A stretch of 64,000 nucleotides of DNA from Litomosoides sigmodontis (Eukaryota > Nematoda > Chromadorea > Rhabditida > Onchocercidae), in the NCBI GenBank assembly GCA_963070105.1, contig OY718803.1:5810507-5874506 (forward strand). Reading direction: 5' to 3'. The notes below the pieces were generated by a model. The model searched no databases. It worked only from the letters and a program-made list of their open reading frames with translations, and had not been told where the DNA came from. How positions within the stretch are numbered: the stretch's first letter is position 1; each line of letters begins with the position of its first letter. Positions 1-27,210 of this stretch are shown in pieces. A program made the position numbers and the translations under genes.

Positions 1-1160
1 TTTTCACTGAGAAAAGCAAGTATATAGCGAAAAAGGTTGATGAAGTCGATGAAAAGTTCGACAGTATGCAATATATAATCCGTATCACCACGGCGACGCT
101 TTTCACAAATTAGTTGCGTATCGTAAAGTATCATGGTACAATTAATCACAAATGCTAACCAAAGGCAAGTGTTATGCACAAATGCAGAATGTGAAAAAAC
201 GGTCGTAACCATGATGAACAACAATCCCGACGTTATGACACCTACAAAAGAAAAAACATCACGATTAACAGCTCTCTTTTTCAATTCTTTGTTGAAATTA
301 TGAACATTCTGCAGTTTCTTTCAACACTAGTCAGAAAACAAGTAAACAAGAAAACCTCCGAGATGCAAAAACTTGGTCGATGGTGCATGAAGCGCTGCCA
401 TAGTAAAACAGCCAAAGACGACCGCAGCGGAAAGGAATGCAGTGGAAATAGTTGACGGATCAACCATTACAGATTTTTCAACAAGTGAACCGGAATTCAC
501 ACCTGTAATGATTTTAAAAACAAGCAGATATTTATCCAATTGGAATATTAATAGATCAAAAAAAAAATTGAGAATTATCCATTGAAGACCAACATAAAAC
601 GTACCAGAAAGGACGCAAAAAGTGATGAAATACCCAAATCGTTTACGTTCGTTATGGACCGTATGAGGAGTCTTTAACAGTGCTATCATCAGTAGGATAG
701 AACCAAAGAAAAGAAAGAAATTGTCATGAAGAAAGTCGACAAAAAAATGAAGCAGAGTTCCAACGGTTGCTGCCATTAAACCCAGTGCCAAAGTTCCGTA
801 AACAGCTCGCAGATGCTCCCGTACGTCCTTCTCCCTATGAAACGGGAGTCATGGAAATATAAAATACACAACTAACCAGGAAGCTAGCTTGGGATAGGAT
901 AAAACTTTTACAGAGCTAAATCGCATTTGATCTCACTCAATGCAACAGAGAATCAGATGTACACTGTTTGCACGATTCACTAATTTATGTTGACCTAGCT
1001 TCAAATAGGCAGTATTGCTTTCCAAAATATGGTTTACGAGTGGTAAGTCTTTAATCTCTGTTATAACCACTTACAATTTGTCGTTCAGAGAAGTGAAGAC
1101 ATTGCGAATTTTGCGAAAGACGTCACTCTCATCCCTTATATTGTCTCTTCTGTAAGCCAT
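1..1160 (-). CDS. TMBIM6: TMBIM6 / Bax inhibitor-1 family ER membrane protein (3' end cut by window)
   Basis: Multi-pass ER membrane protein of the TMBIM family, known to affect ER calcium leak and stress-induced cell death. Coding exons by splice and phase reading: 1075..1160, 590..834, 356..502, 1..241 (continues off the window). The N-terminus MAYRRDNIRDESDVFRKI is followed by REHLRAVYGTLALG, which matches the BI-1 segment before the first membrane helix. SVMVDPSTISTAFLSAA matches the conserved AVNPSILPTAFMGTA block, and MILYDTQLI near the left edge is the family hallmark before the last helices. Both internal intron joins near 356 and 590 split a Gly codon as G|GT. Only the extreme C-terminal tail should be missing. 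ATTTCAG lies 13 nt before the ATG. Family assignment is firm; orthology to TMBIM6 rather than another TMBIM is likely, from the D-T-Q-L-I-x-E-K pattern and the length. Confidence 0.93.
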
Positions 1161-1173
1161 GGTACTTATTTTA

Positions 1174-1180
1174 CTGAAAT
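1174..1180 (-). promoter_or_regulatory. Candidate spliced-leader acceptor of TMBIM6
   Basis: On the minus strand the sequence reads TTAATTTCAG, then 13 nt, then the ATG at 1160. No coding exon is visible upstream, so this 3' splice site fits trans-splicing or the end of a 5' UTR intron. Confidence 0.5.
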
Positions 1181-2295
1181 TAAGTAAAATTGCGAAAGCA
1201 GTACAGCAATCAACCACCAAACACCCATTCCCACTTACATCACGACCAGCACTCGTACAACGCGACCAACACAACACCGAATACTATCTCATTATCACGT
1301 CGCAGATCATAGATCATTAACATGGTATATTACTATGCCCATGCCATTCCGAAAATCTTAGTCCCACCGTAGCTTCGTATGTTTTTATGAAACGAAGACG
1401 ATGGAGTACGTTAGGTTGGCAAACGGTATTGACAGTTCGATTTCAGTAGAGAAACTACAGGACACGACGTCCTAGGAGTATTGTTTGTCTGTCCTACTGG
1501 CATGCATATGTATATAAGGTGTTATTCAGTTGAATTCTGAAAGATACGTATTAGTGTTTTGCATTCACTTCCGATCATTTCCGAGATATTTAACAGTAAA
1601 CACAGTGAAGTAGATAAACTGTATATGAATCGAAGTGAATGTTAGTTTGTTTACAAATAAGTGTTTTTTAGAGTTTAAACTTTAAAGACTGCACTAGAAT
1701 CCTCCTTCGATGCATTTTCTCCCTAAAGTGATTCTCAGAATGTCTGAAGTCGCAGATTTTATGAGAAGTTTGCTATTGCAACAATCAATGTTTTTCTTGT
1801 ACTAAAGTCTCTCGACGGTTAACAACGAAAAATGAAAATCCTTTTCATTTTTTCATGTTGTTCACCGTTTCGAGTGAGGTGGAAAAGTGGCTTGTTTTGA
1901 GCTTTATTTTTTTGATGTGTTTACTTTTTAATGACGTTGCTATAGACAGAGAGGTAGAATAAAAGGCACATATGTATCAGCGGGGTGGGTAGACGAATAT
2001 TACAGTTCCCTGATAAACGAGTAGCACAGAAGAACGACAGTGACATCGTTACTGCTTGAAAGAAGTACTTACTTGAAACAGAACATAAGCATCCTTTTAC
2101 CTTTTTTAGGTAAACAAATACCACTGGACACATTTATCCCTTATTAAATTCATTTTTACAGTAAATTATTTTATAAGGTATTAGTAAAGAAGTGGGCAGT
2201 ACAGCAAATCATGATTTTTATAAATCAGACGCTGAAATAAATACAACGGCAAAATCAGTGTTCCATTTCACCATAAATAAACGGTTAAACATGAT
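1181..2295. other. Intergenic region between LSM10-like gene and TMBIM6
   Basis: About 1.1 kb with no ORF that has splice support or a recognisable product. It should hold the 3' UTR of the LSM10-like gene (right side) and the promoter or outron of TMBIM6 (left side). I saw no RNA gene. Confidence 0.5.
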
Positions 2296-3235
2296 CTAGC
2301 GCATCCTTTTTCTTAATGATCCTTCAAGATTTTCAGGAATGTTCAACCATTTGTGTATTACCTTTGAAGCATTGAAATAATGATCAAAATGTACAAAACG
2401 TATAAATTTGCCTTGTATATAGAAACTGTCACAGTGAAAAGGCATAATATGGTGCTTAGATTCATGAATAGTAGCGTCCTTCATTTCTACGTTCATGGCA
2501 TCATCACAGTGCGCCAGAATACCTGAAAGTACCTGAAAAACATGCTTCAAATTGTAGGCGCTTATTTCATTATACCAATTTCAGTTGGTATAATGAAATG
2601 ACGAATGAAGATTGCGGGCATTACCAATGCAACAAACACACCGGTTGTTTAAAAATATTTGATCAAATTAGCATAAATGTAAAACTAGGATCAGCTAAAT
2701 GCAAGATAAATCATGACTCGATCGTTCGAAACCTGTACATCCTATGAAAGCTAAATAAACAGATGTGCTTCTATGATGAGATTTTACCATTTTACATGTA
2801 ACTTCAGTACAACGCAGTAAAATACGATGCATGCAGTTAGAATCGTCGATGACTAGTTCCTCGTTGCGACAGTAAATCTCATGAAATCTGAGTCTTTACT
2901 CCCTCCTTCCTCTCCTTACTAGTAATCAGGATAAGGAATCGGAGGGAGGTAGGGGGAGGGGGAGGGAAGGGAATGAATGTAAGAAAGACCTGCCATGTTT
3001 GAACTCTAAACAAAATCGTATTAAATGCTAATCCAGAAAGGCCTTTTATAGCTGTAGTAACAATTCATGACTCAACTACATAACTGGTCAACATATATTT
3101 GACAATCTAACCTTGTACAATAGAATAATCCTTCAACTCAATAACCACCGAGATACCGCTCACAGCTTGAAGAAAACAGGCCAGTGTGCTGACACTCCGT
3201 TTCTTTTTGAATCCTCTTAATCGCGGAAACGCCAT
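2296..3235 (-). CDS. LSM10: LSm10-like Sm-fold protein (U7 snRNP-specific subunit)
   Basis: Two exons, 3112..3235 and 2296..2522, join in phase to 116 aa; human LSm10 is 123 aa. In animals LSm10 pairs with LSm11 and replaces SmD1/D2 in the U7 snRNP that cleaves replication-dependent histone pre-mRNAs. The first exon gives MAFPRLRGFKKKRSVS, then a Sm1 start (CFLQAVSGISVVIELKDYS). The second continues VQGILAHCDDAMNVEM, with the Sm1 G...D..MN core. The Sm2 part FYIQGKFIRFVHFD resembles the LSm10 pattern FVTGRNVRYVHIP rather than the IRG motif of canonical Sm proteins. The join is G|GT (VQ-G). The start was chosen because an AATTTAG acceptor lies 4 nt upstream. A divergent SmD1 or other LSm is possible but fits less well. 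Confidence 0.8.
2564..2599. repeat. Perfect 15-bp inverted repeat with 6-nt loop in LSM10-like intron
   Basis: ATTTCATTATACCAA (2564-2578), loop TTTCAG, TTGGTATAATGAAAT (2585-2599). A G.U wobble and an A-T pair extend the stem to 17. It lies 42 nt upstream of the last 3' splice site of the LSM10-like gene, inside its only intron. Confidence 0.85.
2941..2971 (+). repeat. G-rich tract, possible G-quadruplex, in LSM10-like intron
   Basis: The plus strand has at least four runs of three or more G within 31 nt, with 1-3 nt spacers. The gene is on the minus strand, so this is the template strand and the pre-mRNA is C-rich here. A C/T-rich block at 2908-2926 is nearly complementary to it and could compete as a stem. 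Confidence 0.6.
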
Positions 3236-3239
3236 TCAC

Positions 3240-3248
3240 CTAAATTTT
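3240..3248 (-). promoter_or_regulatory. Candidate spliced-leader acceptor of LSM10-like gene
   Basis: The minus strand reads AAAATTTAG, then GTGA, then the ATG at 3235. The 4-nt gap is typical of nematode trans-splice sites. A second TTTTTAG lies a few bases further upstream. Confidence 0.45.
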
Positions 3249-4003
3249 GTTCTTCTAAAAATCTCAAAAAAAAATTCCATCTCATACTCTCCCCGGCATC
3301 GTAAACGACGGGTAACACTGTAAGGAAGATAAGTATTAAGGATTCTGACGCATGTTTAAACAGTGCGCAGAACATGAATAATCCGGATTTCACAAACTTT
3401 ATCATAAGTCTCAAAATACGCTTTCAATTAAGCAATACTAGGAGCACGACTGAAACGAGAAACATCAACGTTACATACAGAATCAAATGCACCGGATGCA
3501 CAACCTACTTAATACTTATCGAAAAATGAGATTCAAACCAAATCCAACAAAAATGTGAAGTGTATGTATGTGAAGACATTGGCAAACCATTGTTAATACC
3601 ACTTATGGTACAGCGCAATATGCATATTAAAACACTCGACATTGTATCAATATCATTTACTCCCTCTTATTTACTGACTACTTTATACTGAGCATACGAA
3701 ATCGATAGATAATTTAGAATCGCCAATAATAAATATAAGTTCAAAAGAGCTCTTTGCCAAATTGTAATTCTTTGTTGATATGTAGTTTAAAAAGAAAAAG
3801 ATACGGGCATTTACAATACACTGAGGGAGATAAAGATCCAATTCTCGAAAAGTCTCCCACAAAGAAATAGAAGGATTTGGAAAGATTAGGTAACAATTTT
3901 GTACTTTCCACTCACTTAAAAAAACAATACAGGGATGTAGTATATAATGGTTTCCTCAAATTCGCTGGATGAGCTAAACACGTGCAATTTGAATGAACAC
4001 AAA
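3249..4003. other. Intergenic region between lrk-1 and the LSM10-like gene
   Basis: About 0.75 kb, AT-rich. It should contain the lrk-1 3' UTR (right part) and the upstream region of the LSM10-like gene. I saw no supported gene or RNA. Confidence 0.5.
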
Positions 4004-20069
<16,066 letters not shown>

Positions 20070-20071
20070 AA

Positions 20072-20079
20072 CTGAAATA
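20072..20079 (-). promoter_or_regulatory. Candidate spliced-leader acceptor of lrk-1
   Basis: The minus strand reads TATTTCAG|TT followed directly by the ATG at 20069. The 2-nt spacing strongly suggests a trans-splice site, or an in-phase intron from an unseen upstream exon. Confidence 0.5.
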
Positions 20080-21135
20080 AGAAAGCTTCACTTCATAGAC
20101 TAGTTGACCAATTTCTTCTGAACTTGACTTCTCATCCATAAGTTCTATAGAAAGCTCCAGAATGACATCTGACTAGATATCCCGCATGAACGGAAATAAT
20201 TCGTAATACAAGAATCAGCAGATACACAATGACAATTTCGCTCCTGCAAAAAACCATCTATTTGCTTCTATGTAACACGCATATTGCTAGGCCTCGCTGC
20301 TTTATTTTCATTGCAATCTCATCTAAATCCTGCATTGATCTTCACCACCTTTTTAAATTGCTCCCTGAAAATAGCTTTGGCAGTGATAAAAAGTTACTGG
20401 ATCCCATCTTCTCCTACTTTATGTTCCGTCTTATGTTTAACGTCTTTGTTCACCTGAGATATCCGCCTCGGCACATTCAGTTCCATTACCGGTTCATAAC
20501 GACAACGTAGTTACACGAAAGTCCTCGTATCCAATACCACATTCCCTATATTTACAACTCTAGGCGTTCAAATAATCCAATTTAAGCAATCAACACTATT
20601 TCGAGTTGGCCTTTATGATTTCCTTCGCTATCTTCCTGTAAAGCACCCATATAGCTTCCACAGAAGATCTTCTGGTGTCAAAATGCATGAAAAAATGTTT
20701 ACCATCACAGATAATATGAATTGAATTTTACCAATAAAACATACATATCGATATGCGGAACGACCAGTAATATAAAAGTGGTACATCACACTAATAACTG
20801 GTTAATTTATTGTGATAAATCAGCATCTCCATGACAAATTATACCAGTACAAAATATTGAAGAACAATAATTACACATTTCTGTACGTTCACACTTAGTT
20901 TTCGTGGTTTTTCCTTACACTTACAGAGTCTTCACACAAAAAAAATGAAAAGCATACCGTATGTGGTAAAGGAGATGTGGAATACACAAACCATGTGTAG
21001 TGAATACAGTACCTCAGTTACTTAGGTCATACCTCACAAAAGGATAAGGAAATGAGTATCTAAGTTGTTAGGGTCAAAGTATCCCACAATCAACTAGCAA
21101 AACACATCTGCATAAAAATTAAAAAGATAATTCCA
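20080..21135. other. Intergenic region between NMD3 and lrk-1
   Basis: About 1.1 kb. A short open stretch on the minus strand around 20095-20165 reads like coding sequence (ILELSIELMDEKSSSEE) but does not join the first lrk-1 exon in phase with a workable intron. Otherwise nothing recognised. Confidence 0.45.
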
Positions 21136-23928
21136 TTAATTCATTTCAATATCAGTATTGAGGTCAAGATCATCCAACAATTCATGGAGTGAAGGACCTG
21201 GTGGCAAATCTACTCCGACATCTTCAGAATAAGCAGCTTGTTGCTTCACATTTTTCCGGTAAATGTTGATCTTGTGTCTCATTTGGTCATCCTCCTCTAA
21301 GTCTTCCAGAAAGTTCTGTAACACGGCTGATCGTTTTTTAAACAATGAGTTTAAAACTTAGCGTCAAAGCTAAATTCCTTCTAACAGAAAAAGCCGCACC
21401 TCGAATTCATTGCCCGTAGAAGAGCTATCACAAACATCAGTATCGTTTTGAATCAGTCGTTTCAATTTCCAATTACGTCGCTGTCGTCGTGCAAACCGAT
21501 CGTAAACTTTTCGAACTAAGATAATATCAGGTATTTTATCGTTTCCCATATTATCCAGCAATGTACTGTTCACGTTGCTACTGCGTAGATCATAACCTTA
21601 AAATGGAAAGAAAACGATTTATTTCCTTTAAAACAATCGATGTAGAAAGAAACAAGCACGGAAAAAAGTGGACGAAGACTACTGTTTTACCCAAGACGAA
21701 GTCGCCTGGTTTTAACAAATGTCCAAGATGAGATCGTGTGCACACCTCTTGATTGTCATGTCCAATCTGAAGTAATCAGTTCAACAGAGTATTTTAGGTT
21801 TCTTAAGACACAAATAGAACAATGCTACAGGAAGTTTTTATATCACATATAAAAGTCAGTCTTAAAGTGGGAAGTGAAGCTACAACATAAACACAAAGTT
21901 CTATGTACCTGATTACTAGGGACCACCCAAATGTCCGCTAAGCGATGTTTCATTGATAAATGGCTACATTCTGCAGATAACTGAACAAAATCAATATTTT
22001 CCACATCAACTACGTAGAACTCGTTCAATTGTTTTGACTGACATAAAGCTTGAAAAGGATTACGCCAATATTGAGTCCTAAAAAATGATGTTTTCAAAAG
22101 CTTTCTTTAAGATTACGTAATTTAATGTAGCGTTTGAGTTTTTTTTCGTTTGAATACAACACATATCACTCGCCAAAGAAATAAAATATCAAGAAAAAAG
22201 GTTTGACTAACGCATTAACATCTGCTATTCGCAAAGTTCTCGGATCAATCACACTGATGGCATTGTTAACTCTAACGCATACAACCAGCTGATTCATGTT
22301 ACCCAAGACTTGAGCTATTTTCTTTGATAGACATACTAAATCTCCGCGACAAATGGGTACGATCTCTACGCAGAAAGTGTGTTTATAGTCGTAAGTATTA
22401 TTCCTAACATCATGTGTCACCAGTTCCTGTAATTCAAACAATGTGAATACGACCTCATTTTTCGATTTTGCACCATTGCCATTTCCTGGGTGACAATACA
22501 AGCATTATATCATGACTTTCAGGACAAGCTACTATAACTCATATCACTATTCAGAAAACAATAATATCAGCAGTTACTCACAGTCAGATAAGAAAACTTG
22601 ACACCCGATTGGCTTTTCTTTTCACCAAAGGAAAGTTAAAAATCGAGACTATAAAACTGAAACTTAAAATAAGAATTTAGGAAAACAGCAATTCCCATAC
22701 CTGAGCATACGAATATTTACATGGTAAATGAGCGCTGATGAAATCAACGAACTTTCTGGCATCTTGCAATTTCGCATAAAAAAAATCAACTCCTGTAGGT
22801 ACAGGCTTGATTGCCGTTGTGTTGAGATAAGCAACATGTTTCAGAACTAGTTGTTCGAGATAAAATAACGTCTTTTTGAACTCACACTTCTGACGAACTT
22901 GAACACAAGCACGCCAAAAATCTTTTGCTTCCGCACGTCTACAGTCATCACACATCTAAACAAACAAGACTATGACTAATTTCTACTACTATCAGTATTT
23001 GATATATGGGTGCATGTGAGATATATCGATACGAATATCTACCTGCTAAATTTATTTCATATTTGACATGGTGCAAAGTCTATCGTTTTGTTATGAAGAG
23101 CAAAATAACAGTCATTTGACTATCATAACCCCATATGCAGATGATACTACTGAAATTCGTAAACAAATGCAAAAATATAAAAAAGGAAGCAAATTGCTGT
23201 TTTAGTATTTGCTCACGATAATGAAAGATCAACTAACGATAAACGCATACTTGGTTTACGATAATAAATTCCACAACAAAAATTTGTTGAAGAACTGCAC
23301 CAGTCAATACTTCTTTCTGGACAGTTAGCTTAAGTTTCACTCTTTTCGAATGCGGTTCTGTCCATACAAAAGAAGCGTCCGTGAGACGTACCTGAACAAT
23401 TGCATTGTGTTAGTGCTTTTCATATTTTATACCCGTAACTGAAATTGAAGTAACCGAAACTTTATAACTTAAGAAACTGATTCAATAGCATAAGCTATGA
23501 ACCTTCGTCATCGTAGGTTTCAGTTTTTTCAACAGGATGGCAAGCATTTCCTTGGACTCTCGTTGTGCATGCACCCAACCATTCGGTGGAATCAACCATC
23601 TGTTACAGAACTTACACACAACAGCTCGATCTGAAGAAAGCATATATAGAAAGCAAACCATGGGAACAGTGAAAAATGTATGAGTAGAAGTTTTTCTAGA
23701 TAACGATCCAGCAAGCTTATTTCGCTGTCAAACGTTACCTTTACTTGTTTGATAACAGATACCTATAATAGTGTCATAAGCTTTACTCTGTTTCGTTATT
23801 CCTTCCGTAATATCAATACGTGATTGCACGCATGCGACGCACATATTCATTGCATTTGGTTCGATCGAAGCACCACACTCACAGCATAAAATTTTTCCAC
23901 GTCCTTCTTCTATATATATTTTTTCCAT
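21136..23928 (-). CDS. NMD3: NMD3, 60S ribosomal subunit nuclear export adaptor
   Basis: Nine exons (23787..23928, 23503..23630, 23251..23391, 22701..22955, 22212..22426, 21909..22077, 21691..21766, 21400..21596, 21136..21315) sum to 500 aa; human NMD3 is 503. NMD3 binds the late pre-60S particle and recruits CRM1 for nuclear export. The N-terminus has the paired zinc-binding cysteines: LCCECGASIEP, MNMCVACVQSRIDITEG, VVCKFCNRWLIPP and MCDDCRRAEAKDFW. Other conserved blocks are VRQKCEFKKTLFYLEQLVL, FCVEIVPICRGDLVCLSKK, GNMNQLVVCVRV, IDPRTLRIADV, HLGHLLKPGDFVLGYD, PDIILVRKVYDRFARRQR and NFLEDLEEDD. The acidic C-terminal tail, where the leucine-rich export signal of the family lies, is present. 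An ATTTTAG acceptor is 9 nt before the ATG. Confidence 0.97.
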
Positions 23929-23937
23929 TTTCCAACA

Positions 23938-23945
23938 CTAAAATG
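23938..23945 (-). promoter_or_regulatory. Candidate spliced-leader acceptor of NMD3
   Basis: The minus strand reads CATTTTAG|TGTTGGAAA followed by the ATG at 23928. No upstream coding exon is seen. Confidence 0.45.
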
Positions 23946-25492
23946 TGTCACTTAAATTGATAAACTAACTGCTTATTATTATCACTAAAATCTATTCAGT
24001 ATCAATTTATTTCATATCATCTATTTAGTTACTGTATACACCATAACATCCAATAACAGCTCGATGATACTGGAATTCTAGCAAATAACGTATTTTCTTA
24101 ACAGCTTGTAATTTAATTTCTCCTTTAGCAATCATAAACTTTTTTGACAGGTATCAAATTTCAGTCAAGATTTCATTCGACACGAACTATTCTTAAAATT
24201 TTTCCTTTTATGCTCTAGTCTACATATAGGTTCCCGTCAAAGTGCTATAAATATTTCAATTCAATTACTAAAAACTCTTTAGTCACCCTTTTTTACATCG
24301 CATAAGAGCATACTGTAACACTGCACCAACTCGGAAAAAACTTTCAGCAGACACTGCCCGCACCCAAAGTCATTACCAGGTTATGGGGTCTCCATGGGTG
24401 ACGATGTTTTAACGTATGTCACGCATTACTGGTCGAAATGAAAATTATGTGTGATAATTCCTCTCATGTAATAAGGTGAGGAGAAAAAGTAGTAATCGAG
24501 ATGAGTGATACATTATCATCGAGTAAGCCATTATGGTGTATGTGGTAATGGTGGGGTTATATATTTCATTGACACTAGAATCGATATCATCCCAAAAACC
24601 TTTAACTGATCACTGAGAATATCATGTATATTTTTTATTCATAAACTCCGATCTTCACTTGTTGTCTACTACCTCCCACTTTCATTACACATTCTGAATT
24701 AACTGTTTCATTTCTCCACATGAGTCAACATAAATCTACACTATTTTTATCATTGTCATGGTTAAGCCACCAATAGAAAGTGTGCAGTCACGTCTTAATA
24801 AGTCATGTCCAAACGGCAAAATAATCTTGGACATCGTGTCCACATCAGGCACCATTGTGTTTTTAAAAGCACTTGGAAAACATCAGAGTCGTCTGATGCT
24901 CAGCATGAATAATCGCCGCAGATAAACCGATTAAAAAGTGTTGCACAGACAGAAAAGTTTACTGCATTGACTCTTAAAACTCCGTTTATTTTTTTCACCA
25001 GTTCAGCATTTCGTCTGCCATCAGAGCGAATACATTATTGAGGGATTTGTAAAAATTTTGAAACACAATAATAGAGGGAATACATACAAGACCACAGTGA
25101 TCAAATTATTAGAACAGAAGGAGAAGCAGCAGCTCATACTTCTCTCTGTGCTGTGAGGGAGCGCCTCAATAACTGTTTCACTGAGTGAGATCATTAATGT
25201 CTATAGGATACTTAATGTTGGAAGAGGTATAACTTTATTCATACAGCAAAAAGATAAAGGATTAGAAGAGATCACACGTTAGCACAGCCTATAAATGAAG
25301 ATAGCGGTGAAGAATGGATCTTTTTTTCACTCATCACCCACTGCAATATAAACAGAATGAGGATAAAGGATAATAATTCCTTGAAGTCTCTTGCTTTGAA
25401 AGGCAATGATGAATTCACTAGCAGACAGAAGGATATTATAATGCTAAAATGGTTAGTAAACTATCAGATTCAGAGAACAGGTGGATTAAAAA
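23946..25492. other. Intergenic region between APH-1 and NMD3
   Basis: About 1.5 kb with no supported coding exon. It should hold the APH-1 3' UTR and the NMD3 promoter. A GGAGGTAGTAG string on the minus strand near 24665 was examined as a let-7-like seed and rejected. Confidence 0.5.
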
Positions 25493-27196
25493 TTATGTAG
25501 AAATATGGAGTGTATCACACCCATCATTGGCAGGGTTTTCGAATCTGGAAATAGAAACGTTAGTGGATTCCGAGCTGCAGCCTCTTATACAAAACAGTCT
25601 ACAAAATGCTAATTTTGTTTTTCGTTTCAGTATTGACCAAGTGACATCCATAACCAATAATGAGATCACTGCGTTCACTACAACGATAACTCCCTGCATG
25701 CACATTACCGCCACTTGATATTTCGTCCGATTTCCGAAGCTCTATAAGTGCTATTATCAAAAAGTGCTTCTACCGGGAGAGGGACATGCTTTTATTCCAT
25801 TCAACAGCACTTTTACCCGAAAGAAAATATGTAACATTTTTAAACAAAGGATTTACTAGGGCAGACATGGCGTAGTGAGAGGCAATAGCAAGACAAATAC
25901 CCATCCACCACGTGCTTGTGGTACCTTTTTTATGACATCCATCCCAGAACAACACAGTCCAGAAGACATGGCATAAGGTGACCATGCATGCTGATATAGA
26001 ATACGTTATCTGTAAATGTAAAAAAGCTCAGTATGAGCAATTAAAATTAAAATTACAAGTTAAATGTTCTCAGAATGGAGCAGTTTGCCAGTCTTTTTCG
26101 CATATGTTCGAGCAAAAGATAATTTTAACTGTCATGAATGTCGTCCAGCATTATCCTCGTTTCTCTACTTCTGATCCACAACACTTCGGGAACGGCAGCA
26201 GTAACTCTGTTTAGGAAAACTTACAGGGAAATTCTGATCATTGGGAAGGAGCTTGGTTGTGAAGCGATCCGATACGTACGGCACACTAGCTGGTAAACCC
26301 ACAGTACCATTGCCCCAAAAGTCAGCGATAACATTGATGATGAGAAATAAAGCTGCCATCACACCCATTCCTAAACCACATACGGTGGCCAAGACATGAC
26401 GAGCATGTCGCAGAGTATGCACACCTGTTGTTCTTTGATCAGCAACTGACATGTGGTCCAGACCTCTGAAGATGTCACATCAGAAGCGGTCAACAATGAC
26501 TATCAATGGAACATATATGGTTAATGGTTTAGCTTATTTAGGATGGAAAAGCGAGGAAATTACTTCTGGTAAGTAAAACAAAACAAGGATACTAGAAAAA
26601 CTAAGGTTTATAGAAATAAAGTGATTGCTAGTCAGTTCCGCTACACGATTGAATAGCATTCCAATCAATAATGTCGTTTCCATATGAATATATCAGAACT
26701 ATCACTTTTGTGCCTTTTTTAAGAGGATGAAATGAAGAAGTCTGGCCCCTTCCTGTAGTGCGACAGAGACGGCTATTGCAAAAACCAGGTACTCCCTGAA
26801 GGGCACCATTGCGAACCATACACATGCTGATAGTAGTAACGATAAGAGCCAAAAAAATGCACTGAAATCGAACGGAATGAGACACTCGAAAGCGCGAGCG
26901 GCAACATTTGCTTGGATGTAATCGAATCAAGCCATTAATCACCACATAATGTTATAAGGAAATTACCACTTGTGACGTCACTCTTTCGTACAAGGTGCAA
27001 CGTCGCATGGTGATAGTAATGGTAGACAGCGGAAGAGACATTAAAAAATATATACAACAGACTAAACATGGCTTAAAACATACCCCAACACAAAGAGTAC
27101 TATTCGCAAGGGATCACTGGCAATTACCCTTCTGAAAATAACAACTGAAGGTGAGAATGCGATGAGTAAATATCCAATGCCCGCTAGCACTGTCAT
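25493..27196 (-). CDS. aph-1: APH-1, gamma-secretase subunit
   Basis: Five exons (27084..27196, 26706..26861, 26225..26465, 25836..26009, 25493..25741) sum to 310 aa, against about 308 in C. elegans. APH-1 is a seven-pass membrane scaffold that assembles with nicastrin, presenilin and PEN-2 to cleave Notch and other type I proteins. The N-terminus MTVLAGIGYLLIAFSPS and ASDPLRIVLFVLGAFFWLLS match the first two helices. ALQEGARLLHFILLKKAQK is the conserved cytosolic stretch. HARHVLATVCGLGMGVMAAL carries the GxxxG-type assembly motif and resembles the C. elegans protein closely. Two conserved intramembrane histidines are present, in VTLCHVFWTVLFWDGC and IASHYAMSAL. The joins at 27084 (GG|T) and 26706 (AA|A) restore the family sequence exactly. 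The C-terminal cytosolic tail is read to its stop and is poorly conserved. Confidence 0.96.
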
Positions 27197-27203
27197 CCGC
27201 GTC

Positions 27204-27210
27204 CTGAAAT
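27204..27210 (-). promoter_or_regulatory. Candidate spliced-leader acceptor of aph-1
   Basis: The minus strand reads CCATTTCAG|GACGCGG followed by the ATG at 27196, a 7-nt gap, with no in-phase exon upstream. Confidence 0.5.

Noticed and set aside
2700..2890. Open frame on the minus strand inside the LSM10-like intron.
   Set aside because: The Sm domain is continuous when 3112..3235 is joined to 2296..2522, and inserting this stretch would break it.
20090..20170. Coding-like stretch on the minus strand upstream of lrk-1 (ILELSIELMDEKSSSEE).
   Set aside because: The phase does not match the first lrk-1 exon, and the only introns that would connect them would be 20-30 nt.
24655..24685. GGAGGTAGTAG on the minus strand, resembling a let-7 family seed.
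   Set aside because: The first seed bases differ (GGAGGTAG, not TGAGGTAG), and no complementary arm that could form a precursor hairpin is visible downstream.
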